A DNA stretch of 64,000 nt. It comes from an uncultured Selenomonadaceae bacterium. Its GTDB lineage: Bacteria; Bacillota; Negativicutes; Selenomonadales; Selenomonadaceae. Position 1 is the first letter of the stretch; each line of letters opens with the position of its first letter. The translations under genes were made by a program, and so were the position numbers. The stretch lies in NCBI GenBank assembly GCA_905235685.1, contig CAJOMO010000007.1:28807-92806 (forward strand). Direction: 5' to 3'. Positions 36,534 through 46,624 of the stretch are shown here, piece after piece. The notes below the pieces were generated by a model, which did no database searches, was not told the DNA's origin, and worked only from the letters and a program-made list of their open reading frames with translations.

Positions 36534-37516
36534 TGAGTATGGAAAAAATTTACACGCCGCAAGCCGGAGACTTTGAATTTATTTCCGGACGCGATATTAA
36601 AAATTTCGCGTCGCAGGGATATTGGCGCGGGGTTGCGATTCATTTTTTCAAAAATAAATTTGCCGTAACCGGTTTGATTTTGGTTAGTGCGATAATGATT
36701 CTGGCGATTTTCGCCCCGCTGATAAGTTCTTACGGCTATCAAGAAATTATTTCGATAACCGGCGACAATGGCAAAGAAATTGTTGCTAAAAGTCTGCCGC
36801 CGCAATTTTCCGGTGAAAATCAAAATCTTTTCGCGGACAAAACTTTTATTTTCGGCACGGACGATATGGGGCGCGATTTGTGGACGCGGACCTGGCAAGG
36901 CGCGCGCGTTTCGTTAGTGATAGCGTTTGTGGCGATTTTCATTGATATGTTAATCGGCACGAGCTACGGCTTGATTAGCGGCTATTACGGCGGAAACGTC
37001 GATAACGTAATGCAGCGGCTGATAGAAATTGCGGGCAGTATTCCAACGCTGGTTATAATTTCGGTGCTGGCGATTTTCATGGACAAGGGAATTGGATTAG
37101 TTATCGCGTCGCTGCTGATAACTGAATGGATTGGAATGAGCAAAATCGCGCGCGCGGAATGTTTGAAACTCAAGGAGCGCGAATACGTTTTGGCGAGCCG
37201 GACATTGGGCGCGGGAAATTTCCACATAATTTTTAAGCAGATTTTGCCAAACACAATCGGACCGATAATCACGCAGGTAATGTTTTCAATACCGGTTGCG
37301 ATTTTCACAGAGGCTTTTTTAAGTTTCGTGGGCGTAGGAATAGTTTTGCCGCAATGTTCAATCGGCTCATTAATCGAAGCGGGCTTTAACAACATTACAA
37401 TTTTGCCGTATCAGATTTTGCCGCCAATTTGTGTGCTGGCGATTTTAATGCTCGGATTCAACTTGATTGGTGACGGACTGCGCGAAGCACTTGCGCCGAA
37501 ACTTGAGGATATGTGA
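36533..37516 (+). CDS. oppC: Oligopeptide ABC transporter permease
   Basis: A permease of about 327 residues: MSMEKIYTPQAGDFEF, an N-terminal TM helix, GTDDMGRDLWTRTWQGARVS, and the coupling motif YVLASRTLGAGNFHIIFKQI. The ATG at 36533 overlaps the oppB stop (TGATGA); another ATG lies two codons later. Forms the pore with OppB. Confidence 0.95.
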   Translation: MSMEKIYTPQAGDFEFISGRDIKNFASQGYWRGVAIHFFKNKFAVTGLILVSAIMILAIFAPLISSYGYQEIISITGDNGKEIVAKSLPPQFSGENQNLFADKTFIFGTDDMGRDLWTRTWQGARVSLVIAFVAIFIDMLIGTSYGLISGYYGGNVDNVMQRLIEIAGSIPTLVIISVLAIFMDKGIGLVIASLLITEWIGMSKIARAECLKLKEREYVLASRTLGAGNFHIIFKQILPNTIGPIITQVMFSIPVAIFTEAFLSFVGVGIVLPQCSIGSLIEAGFNNITILPYQILPPICVLAILMLGFNLIGDGLREALAPKLEDM

Positions 37517-38556
37517 TGGAAAATATTTTATCGATAAAAAATCTGGACATAACTTTTCGGACGAACGCGGGCGACATTCACGCAATACGCGGCGTCAATT
37601 TCGATTTACCGCGCGGCAAAACCATTGCGCTTGTCGGCGAATCCGGCAGCGGCAAATCCGTCACAATGAAGGCGGTTACCGGCTTGCTGGATTCAAACAG
37701 CGTCATTAACAGCGGAAATATTTTTTACAACGGCGTTGACCTGCTGACTTTGCCGAAAAAGGATTTGCGCCAAAAAATTAACGGGCAGCAAATTGCCATG
37801 GTTTTTCAAGATCCAATGACTAGCCTTGACCCAACAATGCAAATCGGCGAGCAGATTATGGAAGGCATGTTTCTTCACAAAAAAATTTCGCGCAGTGCCG
37901 CACAAGCAAGAGCCGTCGAACTTTTGAATTTGGTTGGAATAATTGACGCCGAAAAGCGCATGAAAAATTATCCTCACCAACTTTCGGGCGGTATGCGTCA
38001 GCGCGTTGTAATTGCAATTGCGTTGTCCTGCGAGCCGAAAGTTTTAATCTGCGACGAGCCGACCACTGCCCTTGACGTCACGATTCAAGCGCGCATTTTG
38101 AATTTGATTCGCGACATTCAAGCGCAAATGGGCTTGTCGGTGATTTATATCACGCACGATTTAGGAGTTGTGGCGAAAGTTGCCGATTTTGTCAACGTAA
38201 TGTACGCGGGAAAAATTATTGAATTTGGAACAGTCGACGAAATTTTTTACGACCCGCGCCACCCGTACACTTGGGGGCTGTTATCGGCAATGCCGGATTT
38301 GGAAACGGACGACGACAGATTGTATTCAATTCCAGGCAGCCCGCCGAATTTGTTGCACGAACCGCAGGGCGACGCATTTTCTGCGCGAAACAAATTTGCA
38401 ATGAAAATCGACGAAAAAGCCGAGCCGCCAATGTTCAAAATAACTGAAACGCATTACGCGGCGACGTGGCTACTTCACCCCGACGCGCCGAAAATTGAAT
38501 TGCCGCCGGAATTAAAATCGAGATTGGAACGCTCACGAAAGGCGGCGAATTTGTAA
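37516..38556 (+). CDS. oppD: Oligopeptide ABC transporter ATP-binding protein
   Basis: A 346-residue ATPase: Walker A GESGSGKSVT, Q loop, signature LSGGMRQRVVIA, Walker B VLICDEPTTALD, and the C-terminal OppD/DppD extension. Four cysteines that would bind 4Fe-4S in some relatives are not seen. It starts at the ATG overlapping the oppC stop. Confidence 0.95.
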   Translation: MENILSIKNLDITFRTNAGDIHAIRGVNFDLPRGKTIALVGESGSGKSVTMKAVTGLLDSNSVINSGNIFYNGVDLLTLPKKDLRQKINGQQIAMVFQDPMTSLDPTMQIGEQIMEGMFLHKKISRSAAQARAVELLNLVGIIDAEKRMKNYPHQLSGGMRQRVVIAIALSCEPKVLICDEPTTALDVTIQARILNLIRDIQAQMGLSVIYITHDLGVVAKVADFVNVMYAGKIIEFGTVDEIFYDPRHPYTWGLLSAMPDLETDDDRLYSIPGSPPNLLHEPQGDAFSARNKFAMKIDEKAEPPMFKITETHYAATWLLHPDAPKIELPPELKSRLERSRKAANL

Positions 38557-39462
38557 ATGGCTCAACCTTTGCTTAGCGTGAAAAATCTTCGGCAGCATTT
38601 TAAAATCTCGCGCAGTTTTACCGTTAAAGCTGTCAACGGCGTTTCTTTCGAAATTTACGCGGGCGAAACTTACGGACTGGTTGGCGAAAGCGGCAGCGGC
38701 AAGACGACGATTGGGCGCAGTATCATTCGGCTGTACGACCCCACCGACGGCGAAATTATTTTTAACGGCAAAAAAATTTCCGGCTCTCTTGACGATAAGA
38801 CGAACAAGATGCTCCGGAAAAATATGCAGATGATTTTTCAAGATCCGATGTCGAGTTTGAATCCGCGGAAAAAAATTGGTGACATTATCGGCGAAGGGCT
38901 CGATATTCACGGGCTGTATTCGAATTTGAGCGAGCGCAATGAAATTATCGGCGGTATTTTGAAAAAAGTTGGCTTATCGCCGGCTCACGCTGAAAGATAT
39001 CCTCAGCAATTTTCCGGCGGACAAAGGCAGCGCGTAGGAATTGCGCGCGCGCTGGTTATGAATCCTAAGCTGATTATCGCTGACGAATGCATTTCCGCGC
39101 TGGACGTTTCAATTCAGGCGCAGGTCGTCAATCTTATGAAGGACATTCAAGCCGAAACGAAATGTGCGTATCTTTTCATTGCGCACGATTTGAGCATGGT
39201 CAAATACATTTCTGACAGAATCGGCGTTTTGCACAAGGGCTATTTAGTTGAAACCGGCTTGACCGAGGAAATTTTTTCAAATCCGGTTCACAAGTACACG
39301 CAAAGTTTGTTGTCCGCCGTGCCACTTCCGAATCCGCGCGTTGAAAAAAATCGCCGGCTGATAACTTACGACGCAAATTCAGCGGATTATGAAAACGCGA
39401 AAATGTATCAAGTCAGCGCCACGCATTTTGTTATGGACAGCAAGATTGGAGCATCGAATTGA
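38557..39462 (+). CDS. oppF: Oligopeptide ABC transporter ATP-binding protein
   Basis: A 301-residue ATPase: Walker A GESGSGKTTIGRS, signature FSGGQRQRVGIARA, Walker B LIIADECISALD. The glutamate after the Walker B aspartate is followed by C rather than P, a minor variation. Starts directly after the oppD TAA. With OppD it forms the heterodimeric motor. The last gene of the unit overlaps its end. Confidence 0.95.
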   Translation: MAQPLLSVKNLRQHFKISRSFTVKAVNGVSFEIYAGETYGLVGESGSGKTTIGRSIIRLYDPTDGEIIFNGKKISGSLDDKTNKMLRKNMQMIFQDPMSSLNPRKKIGDIIGEGLDIHGLYSNLSERNEIIGGILKKVGLSPAHAERYPQQFSGGQRQRVGIARALVMNPKLIIADECISALDVSIQAQVVNLMKDIQAETKCAYLFIAHDLSMVKYISDRIGVLHKGYLVETGLTEEIFSNPVHKYTQSLLSAVPLPNPRVEKNRRLITYDANSADYENAKMYQVSATHFVMDSKIGASN

Positions 39463-41225
39463 ACAGAGCATTTTATGACAACGAGCGCGAAATCGATTTG
39501 ACGGAACAGCGCAGTTTGCACCTTCGCGAAAAAAAAGTTACGTGGGCACGAATGGGCGTCTTTGCGGCGGCGATTTTCAGCTTTGCAATCGGCTGGGATT
39601 ATTACAAGGCGGGCTATTGGGGCGCGCTGGTTTTGTTTTTAATATTTTTGCGGCTCGTAGGTTATCACGACGAAATCCGACGGCGGCAAAAATTTTTAAC
39701 CAGCCGCTTGAATGTTTTAAATTCATACATAGTGAGGGCGCGAGGCACATGGCGCAAACGTTCAAATGACGGCAGCGCTTACTTGAATAACGACCGCCCG
39801 CAAGACGTGGATTTATACATTTTCGGCGAAGGCTCGATTTTTCAATACATCTGCGCGGCTCGAACAAAACGCGGGCGTGACAGATTAGCCGAATCGTTAT
39901 CGCCATTTCCGCCGGAAGATTTTGCGCCGGTACGGACGCGCCAGCACGGCGTCGAAGAATTATTACAGCGCCCGCGGCTATCGCTGGATTTGGAGGCGCT
40001 CGCCCGATTGATGCCGAACAACCACGATACCACAGATTTAATTCAATCGGTTGAAGAGCCGCCGCCGCATCCGGATAAAATTTTATTGCTGAGATTTTTG
40101 CCGTTGCCGATATTTTTAATCCAATGTGCGCTGACATATCGCGGGATTTTGGACGCGGTACTGTTGCCGGTCGTGCCGTTTTTATCGTTGCTGTTGGCGT
40201 TTGCGCTGCTGCGGCGAACTTCGGAATTGTTAAAGCCGGTGCAAATTATTTCCAAAGAATTGAAATTGTACCAGGCGATATTCGAGCGGCTGGAAAGTAC
40301 AGACTTCAGTTCGCGCAGTTTGGGGAAAATTCGCGCAGATTTGACGGACGAAGTATCGGCGGCGCAAAATTTGAAAGTGCTGTCGTTGCTGTTAAGTTTC
40401 GTCAATTCGCGGAGAAATCCGGTGTTTTACATTTTGGGAAACGGCTTATTTTTATTGGACTTTTTTTGTGCGGCGGCGTTTATCAAGTGGCGTGAGACTG
40501 CGGCGAAACATTTGCGAAAATGGATTGACGCGTGGTCGGAGGCGGAAGTTTTAATGAGTTTCGCGTCAATCGGGCAAACGCGCACGAATTACTGTTTCCC
40601 GAAACTTTTGGACAGAGACACGCCGCGAATCAAGGCGAAAAATTTAACGAGCCTGTTAATTGCCGACAAAAAAGCCGTGGCTAACAGCGCGGATTTACGG
40701 GCAAGTACAACGATAATCACGGGCGCGAATATGTCGGGCAAAACCACCTGGATAAGGACATTGGCGAGCGCGGTGCTGTTGGCGTATGCAGGCGCGCCGG
40801 TTTGTGCCGAAAGTTTTTCCGTGAGCAAGATGGCGATTTTCACTTCAATTCGAGTCAACGACGATATCAGCCAGGGTTTGTCTACGTTTTACGCTGAACT
40901 TTTGCGGATTAAGAGCATGATTGAGTACAGCGAAAAAAAATTGCCGATGCTGATATGTATCGACGAAATTTTTAAGGGCACGAACGAAGACGATCGGATA
41001 ATGGGTGCGAAGGAAGCGATTAAGCGGCTGACGAACGGCTTGAGCATAACTTTGGTGACTACGCACGATTTTGATTTATGTTCGATGGAAAATATTACAA
41101 ATTGGCACTTCCAGGAATATTACGAAGGCGACCAGATAAAATTTGACTTCAAGTTGCGCGAGGGGCGTTGTACGACGACGAACGCGAAATATTTATTGCG
41201 AATGGCAGGGATTTTAACCGAATAA
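39459..41225 (+). CDS. Membrane-anchored MutS-like ATPase
   Basis: A 588-residue protein whose C-terminal domain is a MutS-type ABC ATPase: ITGANMSGKTTWIRTLAS (around residue 420), LICIDEIFKGTNEDDR (Walker B) and TTHDFDL (His switch). The N-terminal half has no mismatch-recognition domain but several hydrophobic segments (ARMGVFAAAIFSFAIGW, LLFLPLP-type and LPVVPFLSLLLAFALL), so it is membrane-bound. Such MutS-like proteins are widespread in Firmicutes and Bacteroidetes with unknown role. The TTG start overlaps the oppF stop (TTGA), and GGAGC precedes it. Confidence 0.83.
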   Translation: MNRAFYDNEREIDLTEQRSLHLREKKVTWARMGVFAAAIFSFAIGWDYYKAGYWGALVLFLIFLRLVGYHDEIRRRQKFLTSRLNVLNSYIVRARGTWRKRSNDGSAYLNNDRPQDVDLYIFGEGSIFQYICAARTKRGRDRLAESLSPFPPEDFAPVRTRQHGVEELLQRPRLSLDLEALARLMPNNHDTTDLIQSVEEPPPHPDKILLLRFLPLPIFLIQCALTYRGILDAVLLPVVPFLSLLLAFALLRRTSELLKPVQIISKELKLYQAIFERLESTDFSSRSLGKIRADLTDEVSAAQNLKVLSLLLSFVNSRRNPVFYILGNGLFLLDFFCAAAFIKWRETAAKHLRKWIDAWSEAEVLMSFASIGQTRTNYCFPKLLDRDTPRIKAKNLTSLLIADKKAVANSADLRASTTIITGANMSGKTTWIRTLASAVLLAYAGAPVCAESFSVSKMAIFTSIRVNDDISQGLSTFYAELLRIKSMIEYSEKKLPMLICIDEIFKGTNEDDRIMGAKEAIKRLTNGLSITLVTTHDFDLCSMENITNWHFQEYYEGDQIKFDFKLREGRCTTTNAKYLLRMAGILTE

Positions 41226-41240
41226 CAAATCAACCAAAAC

Positions 41241-41379
41241 AAAAAGAGCGCCAGGAGCATGCTTTGCTAACGCAAACCACGCAGGATGGGCGCTCCCTGT
41301 GGCGCGCTTGTCACGTGATGTGACAATCCGCGCCACGTTTTTCTTTGCTAGGCGTTTCTTTTTCTAAAAAAGAAATGCC
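41241..41379 (-). repeat. Triple-hairpin intergenic element, copy 3
   Basis: In minus orientation: hairpin 1 GGCATTTCTTTTT/AAAAAGAAACGCC (41351-41379), the constant CAAAGAAAA, hairpin 2 GTGGCGCG...CGCGCCAC with TGTCAC/GTGACA (41299-41336), then hairpin 3 GAGCGCC/GGCGCTC enlarged by an inner hairpin (41246-41295) and a T run. It lies between the convergent MutS-like and aspS genes. Confidence 0.85.
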
Positions 41380-41382
41380 GAA

Positions 41383-43167
41383 TCAAGCTTTTTTAACAGT
41401 AGTTTTAATGTAGAGTTCGCGCAGTTGCTTGTCGTCGACTTCGGAAGGTGCGTGGCTCATTGGATCGATAGCGCTTTGAGTTTTCGGAAAAGCAATGACG
41501 TCTCGAATAGATTTTCTTTGAGCCATGAGCATAACGAGCCTGTCAAGCCCGAATGCAATTCCACCGTGCGGGGGCGGTCCGTATTCAAACGCGTCCATTA
41601 AGAAACCGAATTTCGCGCGCGCCTCGTCCTTAGTTAAACCTATTGCCTCGAAAACTTTTTCCTGCAAATCGCTCTGATAAATTCGCAAACTGCCGCCGCC
41701 AACTTCCACGCCATTCAAAACTATGTCATACGCATTCGCCTTAACTTTTTCCGGCGCGGTTAATAAAAATTCAATATCTTCTTCACGCGGCGCGGTAAAC
41801 GGGTGGTGCATTGCCTTCCAGCGCTTGTCTTCCTCGACGTATTCAAACATTGGAAAATCAACAATCCACAGGAAACAAAGTTTATTCGCGTCAATCAAAT
41901 TGCGGCGGCGCGCCATTTCCAATCTGAGTTCGCCCAATGTCTGCGCGACAACCGAAGGCTTATCGCCGACAACCAACAGCAAGTCACCAGTCTTAGCACC
42001 GGTGGCTTTTTTAATTTGCTCAAAAGTTTCATCGCTGTAAAATTTCTTGAACGGCGATTTGATACCGTCGGCGCTGTATTGAATCCACGCCATACCTTTT
42101 GCGCCGTAAATCTTGCAGTATTCAACGAGCTCGTCAAGTTCGCGGCGCGGAATATCGGCGTAACCTTCGACGTTGATAACTTTGACCTGCCCGCCATTTT
42201 CCAAAACGCTGTTGAAAACTTTGAAAGTCGAGCCTTTGACAAACTCGGAAATGTCCTGCAGTTCCATACCGAAGCGCAAATCCGGCTTATCGCTACCAAA
42301 CCGATTCATAGCCTCGTCCCAGCTCATTCTTTGAAATGGCGTCTCAATTTTCACGTCAAGCGTCGTCTCAAAAATTTTCTTAATCAAGCCTTCCATGAGC
42401 GTCAAAATATTTTCCTGGTTAAGAAATGAAGTTTCAATGTCAAGCTGCGTAAATTCGGGCTGACGGTCGGCGCGCAAATCTTCATCGCGGAAACAGCGCA
42501 CAATCTGAAAATATTTTTCGAAACCGGCAACCATTAAAAGCTGCTTGAAAATCTGCGGAGATTGCGGCAGTGCGTAAAATTGCCCGGGATTTAAGCGGCT
42601 CGGCACAAGGAAATCGCGCGCACCTTCCGGCGTCGAACGGCAAAGCATTGGCGTTTCAATTTCCAAAAATCCGTTTTCGTCAAGATAATCGCGCATAATT
42701 TTCGTCACGCGGTGGCGGAGCATAATATTCTGCTGCATTTCGGGGCGGCGCAAATCCAAATACCGATAGCGCAGGCGGACGTTTTCGTCAACGTCAACGC
42801 CATCTTGAATGTAAAACGGCGGCGTCTTTGCCTTGTTCAAAATTCGAAGTTCATTAACGACAATTTCAATTTCGCCGGTCGCCATTTTCGGATTGACGGT
42901 ATCGGCACTGCGCGCGCGAACTTTGCCGCGAACGCCGATAACAAATTCATTGCGCAAAGTTTCAGCCTTAGAAAAAGTGTCTCCCATTTCCGCCGCGTCA
43001 AAAACTATCTGCACAATTCCGCTGCGGTCGCGCATATCCACAAAAATTAAGCCGCCGTGGTCGCGCCTGCGCGAAACCCAACCGGCAAGCTGTACAATTT
43101 GCCCTTCGTCAACTTTGCGGAGCTCACCACAATTTTTCGTGCGCTCCATTCCCTTAAGCGTTTCCAA
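41383..43167 (-). CDS. aspS: Aspartyl-tRNA synthetase
   Basis: A 594-residue class II synthetase of the bacterial type: N-terminal OB anticodon-binding domain ([20 protein letters not shown]), motif 2 ([18 protein letters not shown]), the GAD insertion, and motif 3 ([12 protein letters not shown]). A TTG start at 43167 has AGGAGG 9 bases upstream; the first ATG is six codons inside. In many Firmicutes it directly follows hisS; here a STAND ATPase gene and a transglycosylase gene lie between. Confidence 0.96.
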   Translation of the reverse strand: METLKGMERTKNCGELRKVDEGQIVQLAGWVSRRRDHGGLIFVDMRDRSGIVQIVFDAAEMGDTFSKAETLRNEFVIGVRGKVRARSADTVNPKMATGEIEIVVNELRILNKAKTPPFYIQDGVDVDENVRLRYRYLDLRRPEMQQNIMLRHRVTKIMRDYLDENGFLEIETPMLCRSTPEGARDFLVPSRLNPGQFYALPQSPQIFKQLLMVAGFEKYFQIVRCFRDEDLRADRQPEFTQLDIETSFLNQENILTLMEGLIKKIFETTLDVKIETPFQRMSWDEAMNRFGSDKPDLRFGMELQDISEFVKGSTFKVFNSVLENGGQVKVINVEGYADIPRRELDELVEYCKIYGAKGMAWIQYSADGIKSPFKKFYSDETFEQIKKATGAKTGDLLLVVGDKPSVVAQTLGELRLEMARRRNLIDANKLCFLWIVDFPMFEYVEEDKRWKAMHHPFTAPREEDIEFLLTAPEKVKANAYDIVLNGVEVGGGSLRIYQSDLQEKVFEAIGLTKDEARAKFGFLMDAFEYGPPPHGGIAFGLDRLVMLMAQRKSIRDVIAFPKTQSAIDPMSHAPSEVDDKQLRELYIKTTVKKA

Positions 43168-43191
43168 TTCAAAATTCCTCCTAAAGATTTT

Positions 43192-43731
43192 TCAGCTAAT
43201 CAAATTTTGACGCAGACGATTATAATTGCTTATGACTTTGGCAACGTAATTGCGCGTCTCGTGGTAATTCGGAATGCCATTTGCATTTATGACGGCTTGC
43301 GGACCGGCGTTGTAAGCGGCAATAGCGTAAGTCAGAGCGTAAGCGCCGTTTCCCGCGAATCGATTTAGCTGTGTCTTCAAATAAACCGCACCGCCTACCA
43401 CATTTGCAAGCGGATTGTGCGGGTTGACGCCGATATTTCGCGCTGTTTCCGGCATCAACTGCATTAAACCTATCGCGCCGACAGGACTGCGCGCATTGAA
43501 ATTGAATGCGCTTTCAGTTTCCATTACCGCCGTTATCAGCATCGGATCAACTCCGCATTTTTCCGCCGCATATAAAATCGCCATTGCTATCCACGAAATT
43601 TCTTTGTCGGTTTTGCCGTAACGGCTCACTTCCTGCAATATCACGTCATACGGCTCGACTGCCTCAACTTCCGCCGGCGCAGCGCCGATTAGCGACGCCG
43701 AAATTATCAAGGCTACCAAAAATTTTTTCAC
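43192..43731 (-). CDS. Soluble lytic transglycosylase-like protein
   Basis: A 179-residue SLT-domain protein with an N-terminal signal peptide (VKKFLVALIISASLIGAAPA). The catalytic glutamate lies in AVMETESAFN, followed by GAIGLMQLMPETARNIG and YAIAAYNAGPQAV. It cleaves peptidoglycan glycan strands with 1,6-anhydro ring formation. The GTG at 43731 follows AGGAGAG; the frame's longer extension overlaps the upstream STAND gene and is not used. It may be exported to the periplasm. Confidence 0.92.
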   Translation of the reverse strand: MKKFLVALIISASLIGAAPAEVEAVEPYDVILQEVSRYGKTDKEISWIAMAILYAAEKCGVDPMLITAVMETESAFNFNARSPVGAIGLMQLMPETARNIGVNPHNPLANVVGGAVYLKTQLNRFAGNGAYALTYAIAAYNAGPQAVINANGIPNYHETRNYVAKVISNYNRLRQNLIS

Positions 43732-43750
43732 GGTCTTCTCTCCTAAAATT

Positions 43751-46615
43751 TTATTCCGCTTCGACAGAATTATTTTTCGACAAATCAATTCCATTATCCG
43801 CCAGACACTGATTGAACAAATCCTCAAGTTCGTTAAAAAATGGATCGTTCTCAAAATCAAATTCCTGCTCCGGCAAACTCAAAGCATATCGCTCAATTTC
43901 CGCCGCCTCTTCGTTATAGCCCAAATCCGTTAACGTATACGACAGAATTTGCAGATTCACGGAGGCAACGGTAGTTTCGGGGCTCTTATGGTAATTAAAT
44001 TTTTTGAGTATGTCAAGCGCCTGCCGCACAAGTTCAATCGCCTCTGCGCGAAAGGCGGCGTTATTCAAAAAATCGTTAAGACAGTACGCCAACGCCATTG
44101 TATTGCCGAGAATTTCGTCTGTTGTGTCAATTTCGCCGGATATTTTGAGAATCTGCCGCACGAGTTTAATGGATTTGTCGAAGTTTCCGGAACTGCTGAA
44201 AGATATTGCCAGGCTGCCCATGGCGTGAAGAGTTTTCGGGTGGTCAGCGCCGAGAATTTCACGATACAATTCAAGAATTTTTTGCCGAAGTTCAATTTCG
44301 TCCGTGTGGCGTTCCAAATTAAAAAGTATCGCGGCTAAATTATTCATGGCGTCAATGGTTCTCGGGTGTTTATCGCCAAAAGTTTCAGCGTAATAATTCA
44401 GCACCTGTTTTTGAAGTTCAAGAGATTCTTCGTAGCGCCCCAAATGATTCAGCGTCGTTATCAGATTTTGAGTAGCCAAAATGGTGTCCGGATGTTTTTC
44501 GCCGCGGTTTTTGCGATAAAATTTCAGCACCTTTTCCAAAAGTTTCAAGGCTTCCTCGTAGCGTTCGTGAAGTTCCAAATTATTCAACGACGCCGCCAGA
44601 TTGTGCATGGCGCTGATAGTTTTGGTATTTCTGCCGCCGAAATTTTCACGGTAATTCTCAAGGACTTTTTCCTCAAGCGCAAGCGCCTTCGAGCCAATTT
44701 CAATTTCCTGTTCGTAAAGTCCGAGATTGGCAAAAATCCTTGCCAGAGTGTGCATAGCGCCAACGGTTTTGGAATTTTTGTCGCCGAAAATATCACGGTA
44801 AAGCTCAAGCAAATTTTTCTGAAGTTCGAGCGCCTCGCGGTATTTTCCGAGAGCATTCAGCGAAATTGCCAAATGAGCCATTGCGTCGAGTGTTTGAGGC
44901 TCCTCTTCGTCGGTGAGCTCTAAAAATTTTTCGTACGCAGATTTGGAATAATCGGCGGATTCTTGATACAAACCCTGCGCGAATTTCAATCGGGCGGTTT
45001 CAAATTCAAAAAGCGCGTGAGCTGTCGTATCGGTTTCGTCGAAGTTTATAACTTTCGCAAAATAAACGCCAATCACATTTTGAATATCGTCAAATTTCGC
45101 GAAATCCATTAATTTTGAAACGTAAGCCGAAATATTTTCGCTGTACTGTTCAACAAAATCCGCGTCGTTCGGCTCAATGTATCGGGCAAGCAATTTCGTC
45201 CAATACATGAGATTGAAAATAAATTCGCCGCCGGTACTCGGCAATTTGGGCAACGCCTCATTAAAATATTCGTTGGCAAATTTCTTGATTTTCTTGATCA
45301 GCCGCTCAGAACAATTCGGCAACAAATCTGCTTGAATCGTTTTGTCGAAAGTGTAAACCGTCGCCGTGAAGTCGTCGATAATAATTTCTTCGCTGTGGAT
45401 AAACGAAAAAATTTTCGTCTGCTCGTAAATCGTATCATTGAAAACGATAGCCTTATCGCCGATTTCGCAGGCAATATCGTCCGTGTAAAAATTCAAGGCG
45501 CAGAGAAATTTAATCGTCTCCTGCGTCTGCGCGTCCATGTATTTCAAAATGCGGTTTACAACTTTTTCGCGTCCGGCGGCGAATTTGGAAATATCGGGCT
45601 CGTCGCCGTTGTGGCTGTCAAGGTAAGCGCGGTAAATATCCAGGCACAGCGTCAAAAAAATTGGTGAACCCTGCGTAAGTTTCGCTATCCCGTCGCGCAG
45701 ATTTGAATTTTCAACGCCGGATTTTTCAAGCAGAGCTTTAGAATCATTTTCGGAAAGTGCGGCAAGTTTCACACTTTGGACGGGAATATCGGCGTGCGCG
45801 AAATTCCATTGCAGATTAGTTCTGCCGCAAATCACCCAGAGCGTATTCGGGACGATTGACATTATACCGCTTACCGCGCCGCGCAGCCATAAATCCCGCA
45901 CGCGCTCCTCATAAATCATCTTAGCCTCACTGGCAAGTTTTTCGTAGGTGTCGAGGAACATGACAAGCGCCTTTTTCCGGTGATTGGCGTTTTCAAAATA
46001 ACCTTTAATGTCAAGGGCGAAAAGTTCCGGCAACAGCTCATAAATTGTATTCGGCGCGTCGTCGTCTATGGCTACTTTGAATCGGCGCAGAATTTCAGCT
46101 TTCAACTTTCGGGTAATGAGCCACTCAAAAATTTTTTTGCTAATCATTGAAAAAACGGCAACAGTAGTACTCATTCCCATACTCGCGCCCAGCATTACAA
46201 AATCAATTCCGGTGGTAATTCCGCGGAGCACTTGACTTTTATCTACAAATTTTTTGATTTTCGGCAAATCGTCCGCATTCAGATTTTCAATTTTCAAGCT
46301 GTAATAAAAATTTCCGATTTCAAACAGCGGGAAAGTAAAGCCCTGCTTATCGAGCTGATATTTTATTGACAAAAGTATCGTCCGCGTGTCGAAAATATTT
46401 TCAAAATCGTAATGAGCGTAAGCAACCTCTTGAGCGAGATTCTGAATTTCGGGGTTAAATTCTCTGGAAAGTTCCTTGAGCAGGCGCGTTTTGCCAATGC
46501 CGCCTTCGCCATAAAAAACAATCGTGGCACTTTCGGCGGAAATTTTATCGTAGTTTTCCCAAAAAGTTTTTTGCGGCTCGATGCGGTCGACAAATTCAGA
46601 TTCAAAAATTGACAT
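43751..46615 (-). CDS. STAND-type NTPase with kinesin-light-chain TPR repeats
   Basis: A 954-residue protein. An NTPase module comes first: Walker A GEGGIGKT (36-43), Walker B ALVMFLDTYEK (216-226), a sensor-like LWVICGRTN, and a winged-helix-like region to about 480. Between Walker A and B lies a long hydrophobic segment (about 132-167, DFVMLGASMGMSTTVAVFSM), unusual for the family and possibly membrane-inserting. From about 590 to 850 there are about six 42-residue TPRs of the kinesin-light-chain type (LAISLNALGKYREALELQK). STAND proteins sense ligands through their repeats and oligomerise on ATP. No separate effector domain is visible. It is wedged between hisS and a transglycosylase gene. 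The ATG has AAGGTGG nearby. Confidence 0.75.
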   Translation of the reverse strand: MSIFESEFVDRIEPQKTFWENYDKISAESATIVFYGEGGIGKTRLLKELSREFNPEIQNLAQEVAYAHYDFENIFDTRTILLSIKYQLDKQGFTFPLFEIGNFYYSLKIENLNADDLPKIKKFVDKSQVLRGITTGIDFVMLGASMGMSTTVAVFSMISKKIFEWLITRKLKAEILRRFKVAIDDDAPNTIYELLPELFALDIKGYFENANHRKKALVMFLDTYEKLASEAKMIYEERVRDLWLRGAVSGIMSIVPNTLWVICGRTNLQWNFAHADIPVQSVKLAALSENDSKALLEKSGVENSNLRDGIAKLTQGSPIFLTLCLDIYRAYLDSHNGDEPDISKFAAGREKVVNRILKYMDAQTQETIKFLCALNFYTDDIACEIGDKAIVFNDTIYEQTKIFSFIHSEEIIIDDFTATVYTFDKTIQADLLPNCSERLIKKIKKFANEYFNEALPKLPSTGGEFIFNLMYWTKLLARYIEPNDADFVEQYSENISAYVSKLMDFAKFDDIQNVIGVYFAKVINFDETDTTAHALFEFETARLKFAQGLYQESADYSKSAYEKFLELTDEEEPQTLDAMAHLAISLNALGKYREALELQKNLLELYRDIFGDKNSKTVGAMHTLARIFANLGLYEQEIEIGSKALALEEKVLENYRENFGGRNTKTISAMHNLAASLNNLELHERYEEALKLLEKVLKFYRKNRGEKHPDTILATQNLITTLNHLGRYEESLELQKQVLNYYAETFGDKHPRTIDAMNNLAAILFNLERHTDEIELRQKILELYREILGADHPKTLHAMGSLAISFSSSGNFDKSIKLVRQILKISGEIDTTDEILGNTMALAYCLNDFLNNAAFRAEAIELVRQALDILKKFNYHKSPETTVASVNLQILSYTLTDLGYNEEAAEIERYALSLPEQEFDFENDPFFNELEDLFNQCLADNGIDLSKNNSVEAE

Positions 46616-46624
46616 AAAACCACC

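Noticed and set aside
43732..43860. Longer N-terminus for the lytic transglycosylase
   Set aside because: It overlaps the STAND gene, lacks a ribosome binding site and would precede the signal peptide.
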